From NCBI GenBank assembly GCA_022826515.1, contig JAJDUT010000113.1, positions 62,001 through 126,000 on the forward strand: DNA of 64,000 nucleotides, given 5' to 3'. The notes beneath the pieces were generated by a model that was not told the DNA's origin, did not search any database, and saw only the letters and a program-made list of their open reading frames with translations. Shown here piece by piece: positions 1 through 7,847 of the stretch. Position numbers and translations under genes: made by a program. Numbering within the stretch: position 1 is the stretch's first letter; each line of letters opens with the position of its first letter. This DNA is from Candidatus Latescibacterota bacterium (lineage in GTDB: Bacteria; Latescibacterota; UBA2968; UBA8231).

Positions 1-346
1 CGATGGCATCGCTGGGACGTGCGTCAATGTCTTTTATCGTGTGATTCTTTTCAATAACGACTCTCGCGTAGTAAATGGAGCGGCGCACGTTGTGGATGAC
101 AACTTGGCGCACGCGTATCGCAAGGGAATTGACCATAGAAGCGAGCAAGTCGTAAGAGATTGGGCGTGCAGGTCCATCGTTTTCCAACCGCATCCGAATG
201 GCGGCCGCTTCAAATTCGCCGATGGGAATGGGCAGGAGCCGAGGGAGGCTACCGTTCTTCTCGCTCAACCATACCAAGGGCCTGTCCTCGCGCAAGTAGG
301 GGCTAACCTTGACTACAGTCATCTCGACTAAAGAGGTAGTACTCAT
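1..346 (-). CDS. DUF151 bifunctional-nuclease-family protein, second tandem copy (3' end beyond window)
   Basis: Reading the minus strand from ATG at 346 gives an open frame to the window edge, beginning MSTTSLVEMTVVKVSPYL. It contains the family hallmarks IGEFEAAAI, GPARPISYDLL and DARPSDAI, which match IGRFEAAAI, RPISYDLAHQIL and DARPSDAIALAL in the upstream neighbour. The product is therefore a DUF151 (bifunctional nuclease) domain, cut at about residue 115. Its ATG overlaps the stop codon of the neighbour as TAATG, so translation is probably coupled. Apart from the shared motifs the two copies differ considerably, so the duplication is old. The role of DUF151 proteins in bacteria is poorly defined; nuclease activity was reported for a plant homologue. 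Whether this copy also has a C-terminal UVR motif cannot be seen. Confidence 0.85.
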   Translation of the reverse strand, partial: MSTTSLVEMTVVKVSPYLREDRPLVWLSEKNGSLPRLLPIPIGEFEAAAIRMRLENDGPARPISYDLLASMVNSLAIRVRQVVIHNVRRSIYYARVVIEKNHTIKDIDARPSDAI

Positions 347-963
347 TAGTCATCCCCATTGAGGCGACTAATCTCGTCGCGAAGCCGCGCCGCCTCCTCG
401 TAGATTTCTTCGGCAACCGCTTGATGCATGCGTCTTTTGAGTTGTTCTAGCTGATTGACGGGTGATGTGGCGATGGTAGAGAGGTCTTCCCGCGGTGCGG
501 CTACGGATTTGGTGATGGCATTAACTTCAGCCGTAACCCATTCATCGTCGTCAGAACGAACGCATCCCACGTCTTTGAGCACTTTGGCGGCAGCGTAGAT
601 CGGTGCGCCAAAGCGCAAAGCTAGGGCAATGGCATCGCTGGGACGTGCGTCGAACGTATGCATTTTGCCCTCGTCGTCAACAAGGCGAATTTCAGCGTAG
701 TACGTTTTTTCGCGTGAGTTAAAGTCCGTAATTTCGACCCGGACTACCCGAGCGTCAACGTGGGCGAGAATCTGATGGGCTAGATCGTAGCTGATGGGGC
801 GTGCGGGTTGCCGCTTGCTGTGGGCTGTGGAAATGGCTGCCGCCTCAAAGCGGCCGATGACAATGCGCAGATAATAGTTGCCTTCGACTTCTTTGAGCAC
901 TACTTCAGGATATAAAGATAGAGATTTGCTGCTTAAGACCCCCTTGACTTCCATCAGAACCAT
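346..963 (-). CDS. DUF151 bifunctional nuclease domain protein with C-terminal UVR motif
   Basis: A 205-residue protein. Residues about 1-135 form a DUF151 domain with IGRFEAAAI, RPISYDL and FDARPSDAIALALRFGAPI. After a linker, residues about 168-203 form a UVR (UvrB/UvrC-type) helical motif around LEQLKRRMHQAV and YEEAARLRDEI. This two-domain layout is common in the family. No strong ribosome-binding site precedes ATG 963, and an in-frame ATG at 954 is an alternative start. The gene is followed by a second DUF151 gene overlapping by one base (TAATG). It is separated from the ccm operon by about 90 bases, so it probably has its own promoter. Nucleic-acid binding is likely from the domain family; the substrate is unknown. 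Confidence 0.9.
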   Translation of the reverse strand: MVLMEVKGVLSSKSLSLYPEVVLKEVEGNYYLRIVIGRFEAAAISTAHSKRQPARPISYDLAHQILAHVDARVVRVEITDFNSREKTYYAEIRLVDDEGKMHTFDARPSDAIALALRFGAPIYAAAKVLKDVGCVRSDDDEWVTAEVNAITKSVAAPREDLSTIATSPVNQLEQLKRRMHQAVAEEIYEEAARLRDEISRLNGDD

Positions 964-1052
964 AGCGATATACTACAATTTAATAGGCGTTTGCCAATAG
1001 ATGTGTGAAATATAATACGACGTAAAAGCGGGTGTCAACTAGCTCGCGCCTC

Positions 1053-1214
1053 CTACCCATCCGGCAAATCACCCTCTTTGTTTTTTAGCTTCAACTCAAG
1101 GTCTGCGAGCTGGCGACTCAGTTCCCCAGTGCGCCGGTTTAGGTGCGTCAGATAGGCAAAAAGCACGATCCACACGGCCGCAAAGGCAGCAAATAAGTAG
1201 TGGAGATTGTCCAT
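1053..1214 (-). CDS. ccmD: CcmD-like small membrane protein of haem exporter
   Basis: A 53-residue protein read from ATG 1214, beginning MDNLHYLFAAFAAVWIVLFA. It has one transmembrane helix (about residues 5-24) and a charged, coiled-coil-like tail (RTGELSRQLADLELKLKNKE). Size, topology and position directly after ccmC match CcmD, the small subunit that helps release haem-loaded CcmE from the CcmABC complex. It starts 6 bases after the ccmC stop, so it is the last ccm gene in this operon. Sequence conservation in CcmD is low, so the call rests mainly on context, length and topology. Confidence 0.8.
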   Translation of the reverse strand: MDNLHYLFAAFAAVWIVLFAYLTHLNRRTGELSRQLADLELKLKNKEGDLPDG

Positions 1215-1220
1215 AGTCTC

Positions 1221-1892
1221 TTACGTTTCGTCGGTTAGTTTTTGCCGTAGGAGCGCCACGGCTTTTTCAATGCGGGCTAGTTCCATGCGTTGCGCGATGA
1301 GGCGAAAGAGCAGCAGGAAGAAAGCCGCGTAGCAGATCCACTTGGTGTATTGCATCGTCGGCTCAAGTTCTACGTTGCGCGGCGGGTGTAGCTGCTGGTC
1401 GGCGGCCCATAGATCGACAGCATAGTACACCAAAGGAACGTTGGCGAAGGCGAGAATGCCCAGTACAGCACTGATGCGCTGTACTGGAGCGGAGTTAGCC
1501 CCGTATCCCCGCACCATTAGGTAGGCCATGTAGATGGTGAAAGTAATCAGCATGGAGGTCAGGCGCGGCTCCCACCGCCAGTAAACCCCCCAGATGGGTT
1601 TGGCCCACAAGGGCCCAGTGATCAGCACGATCAACGCAAAGATCACGCCCAATTCGGCGGAGCATAGCGCTAGGCGATCCCACTTGTCCTCGCGAGTGCG
1701 CAGATACTGTACACTGCCGACGAATACCAGAAAAAAGGCCAAAAACGAAGAAAACGCCGCTGGCACGTGAAAGTAGAAGATTCGCTGGACGATTCCCATT
1801 TCTTTTTCCGTGGGGACCCACAGAAAAATCGCGCCCAAGGCGACGAGCATGACCACGAAAATCAAACAGGAGAATGGGACCGAACGCATCAT
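1221..1892 (-). CDS. ccmC: haem exporter protein CcmC
   Basis: A 223-residue, six-helix membrane protein of the haem-handling (WWD) family. The tryptophan-rich motif appears as WGVYWRWEPRLTSML, a variant of the usual WGTWW-WDxRLTS, at about residues 100-115. The flanking periplasmic histidines that ligate haem are plausible at FHVPAAFSS and QQLHPPRN. CcmC passes haem to CcmE in System I cytochrome c maturation. The start ATG at 1892 overlaps the ccmB stop by four bases (ATGA), showing translational coupling. The length is normal for the family. Confidence 0.95.
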   Translation of the reverse strand: MMRSVPFSCLIFVVMLVALGAIFLWVPTEKEMGIVQRIFYFHVPAAFSSFLAFFLVFVGSVQYLRTREDKWDRLALCSAELGVIFALIVLITGPLWAKPIWGVYWRWEPRLTSMLITFTIYMAYLMVRGYGANSAPVQRISAVLGILAFANVPLVYYAVDLWAADQQLHPPRNVELEPTMQYTKWICYAAFFLLLFRLIAQRMELARIEKAVALLRQKLTDET

Positions 1893-2566
1893 TCCTCGAT
1901 TGCGTATTCAAAAAGCATTAGCGACAGCACCGTGAAAACCACCGCGTACACCCCCAACATTTGCAGGTGCGGCAAGAGCTTTTCGCAACAGTCATTGGCC
2001 AGTGCTAACCCCGTCGCCTCCACGCAGGAAATCAACGCTGGCAATATCATGGGCAAGAGCAAAAGGGGCAGCATTAACTCGCGCAAGCGCATGTTGTTCG
2101 ACAATGCCGCAAAGAGCGTGCCCGCCGACGCCATACAAGCTGAGCCCAAGACGAAGATAGCTAGCAGGGGAAGCAAGAAAAAGCCTAGAGACAGGTTAAA
2201 AAAGAGCGCAAAAAAGGGCAAACTCAGAAGTTCGATTGCCAAAAGAAAAACAAAATTACCCAGCATCTTGCCTAGGTAGATGGCTCCGCGGTCCCCCGGT
2301 GCTAACAGCAGCGCGTCGAGCGCGTCGTTGTCGCGTTCATCAGTAAAAGAGCGACTCAGACTCAGCAGACTGGCGAAGACATAGGACGACCACAAGGTCC
2401 CAGGCCCAATCTCGCGTAGAGCGGCCCCACCTAAATCGAAGGAAAAGTTGAATACCAGCAACATCAACAGTATAAAGAACACCATCGGGCTGAGACGCGC
2501 CTTCGTGCGCCACTCGGCCTTCAGATCCTTGTGCAGTATCGCCAGCGCACGCCCGAAAAAGCTCAT
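1889..2566 (-). CDS. ccmB: haem exporter membrane subunit CcmB
   Basis: A 225-residue integral membrane protein with about six helices. It contains ELRTKARLS-like and SLSRSFTDERDNDALDALLL segments; the latter corresponds to the conserved FxxERxxGxLExLL-type stretch of CcmB. It is the permease subunit of the CcmAB ABC transporter, which uses ATP to release holo-CcmE. Both ends overlap the neighbouring genes by four bases (ccmA before, ccmC after), so A, B and C are translated as a coupled unit. No anomalies are seen. Confidence 0.93.
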   Translation of the reverse strand: MSFFGRALAILHKDLKAEWRTKARLSPMVFFILLMLLVFNFSFDLGGAALREIGPGTLWSSYVFASLLSLSRSFTDERDNDALDALLLAPGDRGAIYLGKMLGNFVFLLAIELLSLPFFALFFNLSLGFFLLPLLAIFVLGSACMASAGTLFAALSNNMRLRELMLPLLLLPMILPALISCVEATGLALANDCCEKLLPHLQMLGVYAVVFTVLSLMLFEYAIEE

Positions 2567-3306
2567 GGGTCGGCGTTGAGATAAGGCGCGCAGAGCGTGC
2601 GCAGTTGGTTAGAATTTTCCGTCAGGACTTGATCCAAGCGCCATTGACCACGCTCAATCACCAGCAGGCGATCTACTAAGCCCTCGGCCTCGCCGAGGCG
2701 ATGCGTTACCAAGATGCAGGTGCGCCCTTCTTGCCGAAAGCGACACAGGAGGCGGTGTAGTGCAGCACTGGCACTGGCGTCGAGGCCGGTAAACGGCTCG
2801 TCAAGCAAGAGAATAGAAGGGCGATGCAGGATGGCACGGGCAATAGCCAGACGCTGCTTCATACCGCGGGAGAACGAACCCACGCGCTGGTCGAGCCGCT
2901 CGTGCGTCGCCAATACTGGCGACGGAAAGCACAGACCAACAGCCGCTAAGGCCGCAGCGAGCCGTTCGTCTGGATTGTCCAAGCCATAGAGTTGGGCGAA
3001 GAAACGCAAGTTCTCTCTCGCCGTCAGTTCGTCGTAGAGCAAGGTCTGATGCGATAGCAGGCCGATCTCCGCCCGCGCCTCGGGAAAGCGTTGGGGATCG
3101 CGACCGTTGATTTTCACGCTCCCCGCCGAAGGTCGGCAGAGTCCGGCCACTAGCCGCAATAGGGTACTCTTGCCCGCGCCATTGGCACCAACGAGCAGCA
3201 CCGCTTGCCCGTGTGGAATGACCAGATCGATGGGACGCAAGGCTGTGTGGGTGCCGAAGCGTTTAGCAGCGCCCGCTAGGACGATGGCGTCGTCTCCACT
3301 CATCAC
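2563..3306 (-). CDS. ccmA: haem exporter ATP-binding subunit CcmA
   Basis: A 247-residue ABC ATPase. The Walker A motif is GANGAGKST (residues about 40-48), the signature region reads VGSFSRGMKQRLAIARA, and Walker B is ILLLDEPFTGLD, followed by the switch histidine in LVTH. It powers the CcmB permease in cytochrome c maturation. The start ATG at 3306 overlaps the stop of the upstream membrane-protein gene; the next codon is also ATG (3303), so the exact start could be one codon later. The C-terminal 30 residues are a short extension. Confidence 0.95.
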   Translation of the reverse strand: MMSGDDAIVLAGAAKRFGTHTALRPIDLVIPHGQAVLLVGANGAGKSTLLRLVAGLCRPSAGSVKINGRDPQRFPEARAEIGLLSHQTLLYDELTARENLRFFAQLYGLDNPDERLAAALAAVGLCFPSPVLATHERLDQRVGSFSRGMKQRLAIARAILHRPSILLLDEPFTGLDASASAALHRLLCRFRQEGRTCILVTHRLGEAEGLVDRLLVIERGQWRLDQVLTENSNQLRTLCAPYLNADP

Positions 3307-4376
3307 ACGTCAAGCGCTTGAGTCAGGGCAACCGCTTCGCGCATCAGATGCTCCCGCTGGTCCATGTAATGCGGATCTGCGGGCTGGTCGGCAAAAGAGT
3401 CGTCGAGCCGAGCGAGTTCCTCAATGAGATGCTGCCGCCGTTTTAGCGCGTGTGCGTGATCGGTGCTTGGGTGTTGGCGGCTCAATGCCAGCGCGACACC
3501 ACCGGTGAGGAATGCGCCAGCCAATGCGACCCATTTGAGCGACCAACGCAGCGAGGGGGCGAAAGGTAAGGGAATCGCCACCTGCTGACTTGGCTGTAGG
3601 TTTTCCATGGCCACTTTCCGATACTGGCGTCCGTGCTGTTCGACGATACCTAGATCGATAAAAGGCGGTTTGATCTCCGTGGAAGGTGGGTCGAGAAAAA
3701 TCTCCAAGCGGTCGGTCGGATATATCACCTGATGCACATAGGGGCTGGTGAAGTTGCTCGCGTCGAGATTAAAAGAAAAACTCCGTTGCGAGCGGCCTGG
3801 AGGCAGGGGCTGGTTGTCGAAGAAACGACCTTCTCCGGCTTGGTGAAGCAGCCCCGAGTGACTTTGGAGGTTGAAGATGCCCGTTGGCAAGACAAGTTCA
3901 GTCACTTGCCGCTCGCGTCCGTCACCACGGCCTGCGTACGTGCGCTCGCGGGTGTTGTGAATTTGCAGGAGCTGGATGCACTCAATCGCGTTTCCGCGCA
4001 GTGCGAAAAAGAGGTGATGAGTACCGATGCGGATTCCGGAGGGGTCATCGGTTTTTTCGTACACTTCGAGGATGACCTGTTGTTGTGCACCGGCCTCAAG
4101 AGTCGAAGAAAAGTAGGGGATATCGTCGTAGAAGGCCGCTAACCCGAAGTGGAGTCCGCTCTGTAGAAAAGGGCCAGCAAAAGAAAAGCGCCCCTCGGCG
4201 TCGGTCTCCTTGCGCAGCATCTCGAGAATCTCTCCATCTTGGCGGACGTAGAAGGCCACGGGAATGCCCGGAATTCGCGCTTGAGTGAAAGGGTTGAGCA
4301 CATAACCGTTGATCGCCGCGCCCCACAGGTCAGAAGCGCAAAGGACGATTGCAACACAAAGCGAGCGCAGAACCAT
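3303..4376 (-). CDS. membrane-anchored Ig-like (carboxypeptidase-regulatory-like) protein of the ccm operon
   Basis: A 357-residue protein. An N-terminal signal peptide (MVLRSLCVAIVLCASDLWGA) leads into a carboxypeptidase-regulatory-like Ig fold (INGYVLNPFTQARIPGIPV ... TDAEGRFSFAGP). A beta-rich periplasmic region follows, then a single transmembrane helix (about residues 285-305, WVALAGAFLTGGVALAL) and a charged cytoplasmic tail of about 50 residues (KRRQHLIEELARLDDSF). It sits between ccmA and the zinc-ribbon gene with a four-base overlap and a 3-base gap, so it is made with the Ccm proteins. No classical Ccm subunit has this layout. An accessory role in haem delivery or apocytochrome handling is inference from position only. 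Confidence 0.7.
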   Translation of the reverse strand: MVLRSLCVAIVLCASDLWGAAINGYVLNPFTQARIPGIPVAFYVRQDGEILEMLRKETDAEGRFSFAGPFLQSGLHFGLAAFYDDIPYFSSTLEAGAQQQVILEVYEKTDDPSGIRIGTHHLFFALRGNAIECIQLLQIHNTRERTYAGRGDGRERQVTELVLPTGIFNLQSHSGLLHQAGEGRFFDNQPLPPGRSQRSFSFNLDASNFTSPYVHQVIYPTDRLEIFLDPPSTEIKPPFIDLGIVEQHGRQYRKVAMENLQPSQQVAIPLPFAPSLRWSLKWVALAGAFLTGGVALALSRQHPSTDHAHALKRRQHLIEELARLDDSFADQPADPHYMDQREHLMREAVALTQALDV

Positions 4377-4379
4377 GGC

Positions 4380-4817
4380 TCAGCCAGATTCCACTAGGGA
4401 GGCCCCGCATTGCGGACAGAACAAATCGCCCTCGCGTCGCAGAACACCACAGCCGTGGCAACGAGGAACGGCGGTCCTTTGGCGCAGAGCCGCAACCTCT
4501 TCCTCAATGCGTCGTTCGAGTTGAGAGTTGCTCGCACCGTTGAGCCGATCCAACTCGCCGATAACCGCCAGCGTCTCGGCCTCCAACTCGGCGAAGAGGC
4601 GCTGAAAATCCTCTGCGGACACTTTCCCAAGCTCGCGGTCAAGCTCCAGTTCGACGATCTCGCCCAAAAGCTGCTCCTTGCGCTCAAAAAGTTGTCGCGT
4701 CGATCCACTCGCCGCGCCCATCCGCCCGCTCACTAGGAGGGGATGGGCCAGATAGAGCAGTAGCCCCAACAGCAGCGCGATAGAACATATTATGGGTAGG
4801 AGTTCTATCGCGTTCAT
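4380..4817 (-). CDS. membrane-anchored zinc-ribbon protein of the ccm operon
   Basis: A 145-residue protein with one N-terminal transmembrane helix (IICSIALLLGLLLYLAHPLL), a predicted coiled coil (LFERKEQLLGEIVELELDRE, then GKVSAEDFQRLFAELEAETL), and a C-terminal zinc ribbon formed by CHGC and CPQC. The pattern of a helix followed by a D-x-E-x-GK-x-S-x-E-D-F segment recalls the membrane-proximal part of CcmI-like proteins, but the TPR domain of CcmI is missing. It lies 40 bases after the ccmF-ccmH gene and 3 bases before the Ig-like gene. Its function is unknown; the location suggests an accessory factor of cytochrome maturation. Confidence 0.75.
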   Translation of the reverse strand: MNAIELLPIICSIALLLGLLLYLAHPLLVSGRMGAASGSTRQLFERKEQLLGEIVELELDRELGKVSAEDFQRLFAELEAETLAVIGELDRLNGASNSQLERRIEEEVAALRQRTAVPRCHGCGVLRREGDLFCPQCGASLVESG

Positions 4818-4857
4818 TTATATAAGGTTCTCATAGGCCCGCGTCGGGTTGGCCGAA

Positions 4858-7314
4858 CTAGCCATCGTCGTAGTGATCCAACTCGCGTCTCAAGCGATCC
4901 GCGTCTTGGCTGCGGTTGGTCGGCTGGGGCTTGGATTGTAGAGGCGCTTGGCCTTGGTCCTTCCAGCGAACTAGCAGGGTGCGTATTAGGGCAACGCCAA
5001 ACAAAAGAGCCAAAAAGGGTGCCACCCAAGCGAGCAAGTTAAAGCCCTCGTGCGGCGGAGTGGCTAAGACCATCGGGCCAAAACGCGCTACATAGCCGTC
5101 GATAATCTGCTGTCGAGTCTGGCCTTGGTCTAGGGCTGAGCCAATCGTCTCGCGTTCGGGGACCGCGAAGTCCGTACAAAGACAGGTGGCTAAGGATTCC
5201 CGAGGGCAATTGCCGCAAAGACAGACCAACTCCTCAGCCACGGCCTTGACTTCCGTCGTTGTCGCCGCCCCTACCGGCGAGAAGCCCAGCGCCAATGCAG
5301 CGATCACGGGCACGTACATACGAGGTCTCCGTGCGACGACAGAATCCATTGCGGTCTCGCGATCGATCCGCGCTAGCCGCCGGTCTCGCGGCGTGGGCCA
5401 CATCGCCCACAGTGCGCCGAGCACTAGGACGACCGCACCGAGCCACACAAAGTTGATGAGCGGGTTGATATAGATTTGGAATTTGGCGCTCTGGTCTTCG
5501 GCGGAGCCCACTAGGATTACATAGAAGTCCTCGCGCCAAGTCGAGTAAATGGAGACTTCCGTAGTACCTTGATCAAAAGCCGGATAGTAGCGGCGCTCTG
5601 GCAGCAGCGTGCCGAGGAATTGATCGCCGCGGTGCAGAGCCAAGGCCGCAGCGGTAGTGCTGTGATTGGCGTTTTCGGCAAAGGCCAGCGACGCAAACGT
5701 AAGCCGGTATTCGCCGACTTGACTCGAAGCTCCTTGGTCGAGGACGATTTCGGCTTCTTGGGTAAAGGCTTTGCCAGTAAAGCCAGCAAAGAGCAATACC
5801 AGCCCTAGATGGGTCAAGTACCCGCCATAACGCCGTCGGTTCTTGGTGCAGAGGCGATACAACGCCACTGAATAGGGTTCGTTAGTACTGTGCATTCGCG
5901 CCCGCGCTCCGGCGTGGAACTCGGAAGTGAGCGCGACGAGAACGAAGACGCACAGCGCGAATGACAGCACGACATAGGGGTCGCGCAGGCCCAAGAGAAA
6001 GAAGACCCCGCACGAAAGAACGCCCGCGGTCGCCGGGCGGATGAAATTCTTGCGCAGGCTTTCGCTGGAAGTGCGACGCCAGGCAAAGAGCGGACCAGCA
6101 CCTGTCAACAACAGGAGCACTAGGCCGATGGGAATCGTGACTTGGTTGAAAAAAGGAGGCCCAACCGTGATTTGCTCGTCAGTCAGTGCCTCGGAAACCA
6201 GCGGGAAGACCGTGCCCCAGAACACGGCGAAGAGCATTCCCAAGAGAACCCAGTTGTTGAGCAAGAAAGCCGTCTCGCGCGAGGCAAAAGATTCCAAGCG
6301 GTTTTCGGCCTTGAGCAAGGGTAGCCGCAGCCACAAAAGCCCAAAAGAAAAAACCAGCGTCAGGACGAGAAACGTGCCAAAAAAAGGGCCGATATTGGAC
6401 TGGGCAAAGGCATGAACCGAGGAGATAATGCCACTGCGGGTCATAAAGGTGCCGAACAGGCACAGCGCGTACGTGAGAATCGCCAGTGCCACATTCCACA
6501 CCTTGAGCATGCCCTTGCGCTCTTGAATCATAATCGAGTGCAGAAAAGCGGTGGCGATTAGCCAAGGCATCAGCGAGGAGTTCTCCACCGGATCCCACGC
6601 CCAATAACCACCCCACCCCAGTTCGACATAGGCCCATTTGCCGCCTAGCAGGAGGCCGAAGCCGAGAAAGGTCCAGGGGATGAGCATCCAGCGGCGCGCC
6701 GCACGGAGCCAAGTAGCGTCTAATTTGCCAGTCAAGAGCGCGGCGATGGCAAAGGCAAAGGGCACGACCATGCCCACCATACCCAAGTAAAGCATCGGTG
6801 GATGAATGGCCATAACGGGGTGTTGTAGAATCGGGTTGAGTCCGCGCCCGTCCTCTGGCGTGAAAGGCAGGCGCTGGAACGGGTCTGCGGCAAAAAGATG
6901 CACAATGCAAAAGAAGAAGCTGGTAAGGGATAAGGTCGCTATCGCGTAGGGCATCAACTCTCGGTAGCGCTGGCGGTAGAGTGCCGCCAAGCCCGCCGAG
7001 TAGATGGATAAGATCCAGCCCCAAAACAACAGCGATCCGTTCTGCCCGCCCCACAGCGCCGTTATCAAATAGAACAGAGACATGGCGCGGTTGCTGTTTT
7101 CGGCCACGTACTCGACTTGGAAGTCGTGGGAGAGGAGCGCGTGCCACAGCGCGAGAATTGCCAGCGTCAGCAGGCCACAAGTCGCCAAGACCCCGTTTTC
7201 GCCCGAGCGCACTAGCCCCAAGTGGCCACGCCTCGCCCCGAGGGCCGACGCCAGAGCACCATAGCCGGAGGCTAGGAGTGCCAAGCTCAAGGCAAAGTAG
7301 CCGATATCAACCAT
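4858..7314 (-). CDS. ccmF: fused CcmF-CcmH cytochrome c haem lyase
   Basis: One continuous 818-residue frame. Residues 1 to about 650 are CcmF, with many membrane helices and the WWD motif GGYWAWDPVENSSLMPWL. Residues 656-818 are CcmH/CycL-like: a signal-like helix (PVIAALALGFSPVGA), the redox motif CLCGNC (cysteines 698, 700, 703) with a further CLC nearby, a three-helix region, a membrane anchor (LLAWVAPFLALLFGVAL) and a charged tail. CcmF and CcmH are normally separate parts of the same haem-ligation complex, so the fusion joins apocytochrome thiol reduction to haem attachment. An internal ATG at residue 656 could allow a separate CcmH product, but no good Shine-Dalgarno sequence precedes it. 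Confidence 0.93.
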   Translation of the reverse strand: MVDIGYFALSLALLASGYGALASALGARRGHLGLVRSGENGVLATCGLLTLAILALWHALLSHDFQVEYVAENSNRAMSLFYLITALWGGQNGSLLFWGWILSIYSAGLAALYRQRYRELMPYAIATLSLTSFFFCIVHLFAADPFQRLPFTPEDGRGLNPILQHPVMAIHPPMLYLGMVGMVVPFAFAIAALLTGKLDATWLRAARRWMLIPWTFLGFGLLLGGKWAYVELGWGGYWAWDPVENSSLMPWLIATAFLHSIMIQERKGMLKVWNVALAILTYALCLFGTFMTRSGIISSVHAFAQSNIGPFFGTFLVLTLVFSFGLLWLRLPLLKAENRLESFASRETAFLLNNWVLLGMLFAVFWGTVFPLVSEALTDEQITVGPPFFNQVTIPIGLVLLLLTGAGPLFAWRRTSSESLRKNFIRPATAGVLSCGVFFLLGLRDPYVVLSFALCVFVLVALTSEFHAGARARMHSTNEPYSVALYRLCTKNRRRYGGYLTHLGLVLLFAGFTGKAFTQEAEIVLDQGASSQVGEYRLTFASLAFAENANHSTTAAALALHRGDQFLGTLLPERRYYPAFDQGTTEVSIYSTWREDFYVILVGSAEDQSAKFQIYINPLINFVWLGAVVLVLGALWAMWPTPRDRRLARIDRETAMDSVVARRPRMYVPVIAALALGFSPVGAATTTEVKAVAEELVCLCGNCPRESLATCLCTDFAVPERETIGSALDQGQTRQQIIDGYVARFGPMVLATPPHEGFNLLAWVAPFLALLFGVALIRTLLVRWKDQGQAPLQSKPQPTNRSQDADRLRRELDHYDDG

Positions 7315-7346
7315 AAAGAGTCGGGAAAAGCCAAAAGGTGTGTGGG

Positions 7347-7781
7347 CTAGCCGTTCGGGCTATTCATCGCCTGCACGTGGCCTTCATAGCTTTGTCCCTC
7401 GTATTTGGAGGGGCATTTGGCAAAGACGATCTCAGCGGCAAAGACCTGATCGGCTGCATCGTATTCGCCTTCGAGAACTACCAGTGCTTCGTCTTTGAAG
7501 GTATCGGGTAGCACGGCGTGGCCGATGTAGCGCACCCGCAGTGTGTGTTGCCCGTCGGTAATCACAAATTCGGGGCGCGAGCGATACCGGTCCCATTCAA
7601 TCGAACCGGGCACCACGGTGCTACCGCCTAGTTGGATGCGCTGGCTGTCGTCTGTAGCTCCCTCCATTAGAGTTTGCAGGGTCATGTGAGTCGCCGTTGA
7701 CTGCTGAACGCCAGCGACAAAAAGGTAGATTAGACCCGCAGCAATGACTAGGGAGCCAAGGGTGAATTTGTGCCGTCTCAT
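7347..7781 (-). CDS. ccmE: cytochrome c maturation haem chaperone CcmE (Cys-type)
   Basis: A 144-residue protein starting at ATG 7781 (MRRHKFTLGSLVIAAG), with one N-terminal membrane helix and an OB-fold domain. The haem-binding loop reads AKCPSKYEG, so the haem-linking residue is cysteine (CxxxY) instead of the histidine of the classical HxxxY motif. Cys-type CcmE is known from archaea and several bacterial lineages. A longer frame exists back to 7847, but it would run through a strong hairpin, and the family begins close to the membrane helix. The gene lies 32 bases upstream of ccmF-ccmH, and the M24 peptidase gene precedes it. Confidence 0.92.
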   Translation of the reverse strand: MRRHKFTLGSLVIAAGLIYLFVAGVQQSTATHMTLQTLMEGATDDSQRIQLGGSTVVPGSIEWDRYRSRPEFVITDGQHTLRVRYIGHAVLPDTFKDEALVVLEGEYDAADQVFAAEIVFAKCPSKYEGQSYEGHVQAMNSPNG

Positions 7782-7803
7782 AAGAGTAAATCTGCTCAAT
7801 TTC

Positions 7804-7841
7804 CCCTTTTTGTCAACGAGTACACCCGTTGACAAAGAGGG
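7804..7841. repeat. long inverted repeat between M24 peptidase gene and ccmE
   Basis: Arms 7804-7818 and 7827-7841 can pair over 15 positions with one G-T pair, around an 8-base loop. The core TTGTCAACG/CGTTGACAA is perfect. On the minus strand the hairpin starts 6 bases after the M24 stop codon and ends about 22 bases before the ccmE start. No T-tract follows it, so it is not a classical intrinsic terminator. It may be an mRNA-processing or stability element, or a symmetric operator. Confidence 0.6.
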
Positions 7842-7847
7842 CCGCAT

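Noticed and set aside
41..331. A 96-residue plus-strand open frame
   Set aside because: It is the antisense of the partial DUF151 gene on the minus strand, which has clear family motifs.
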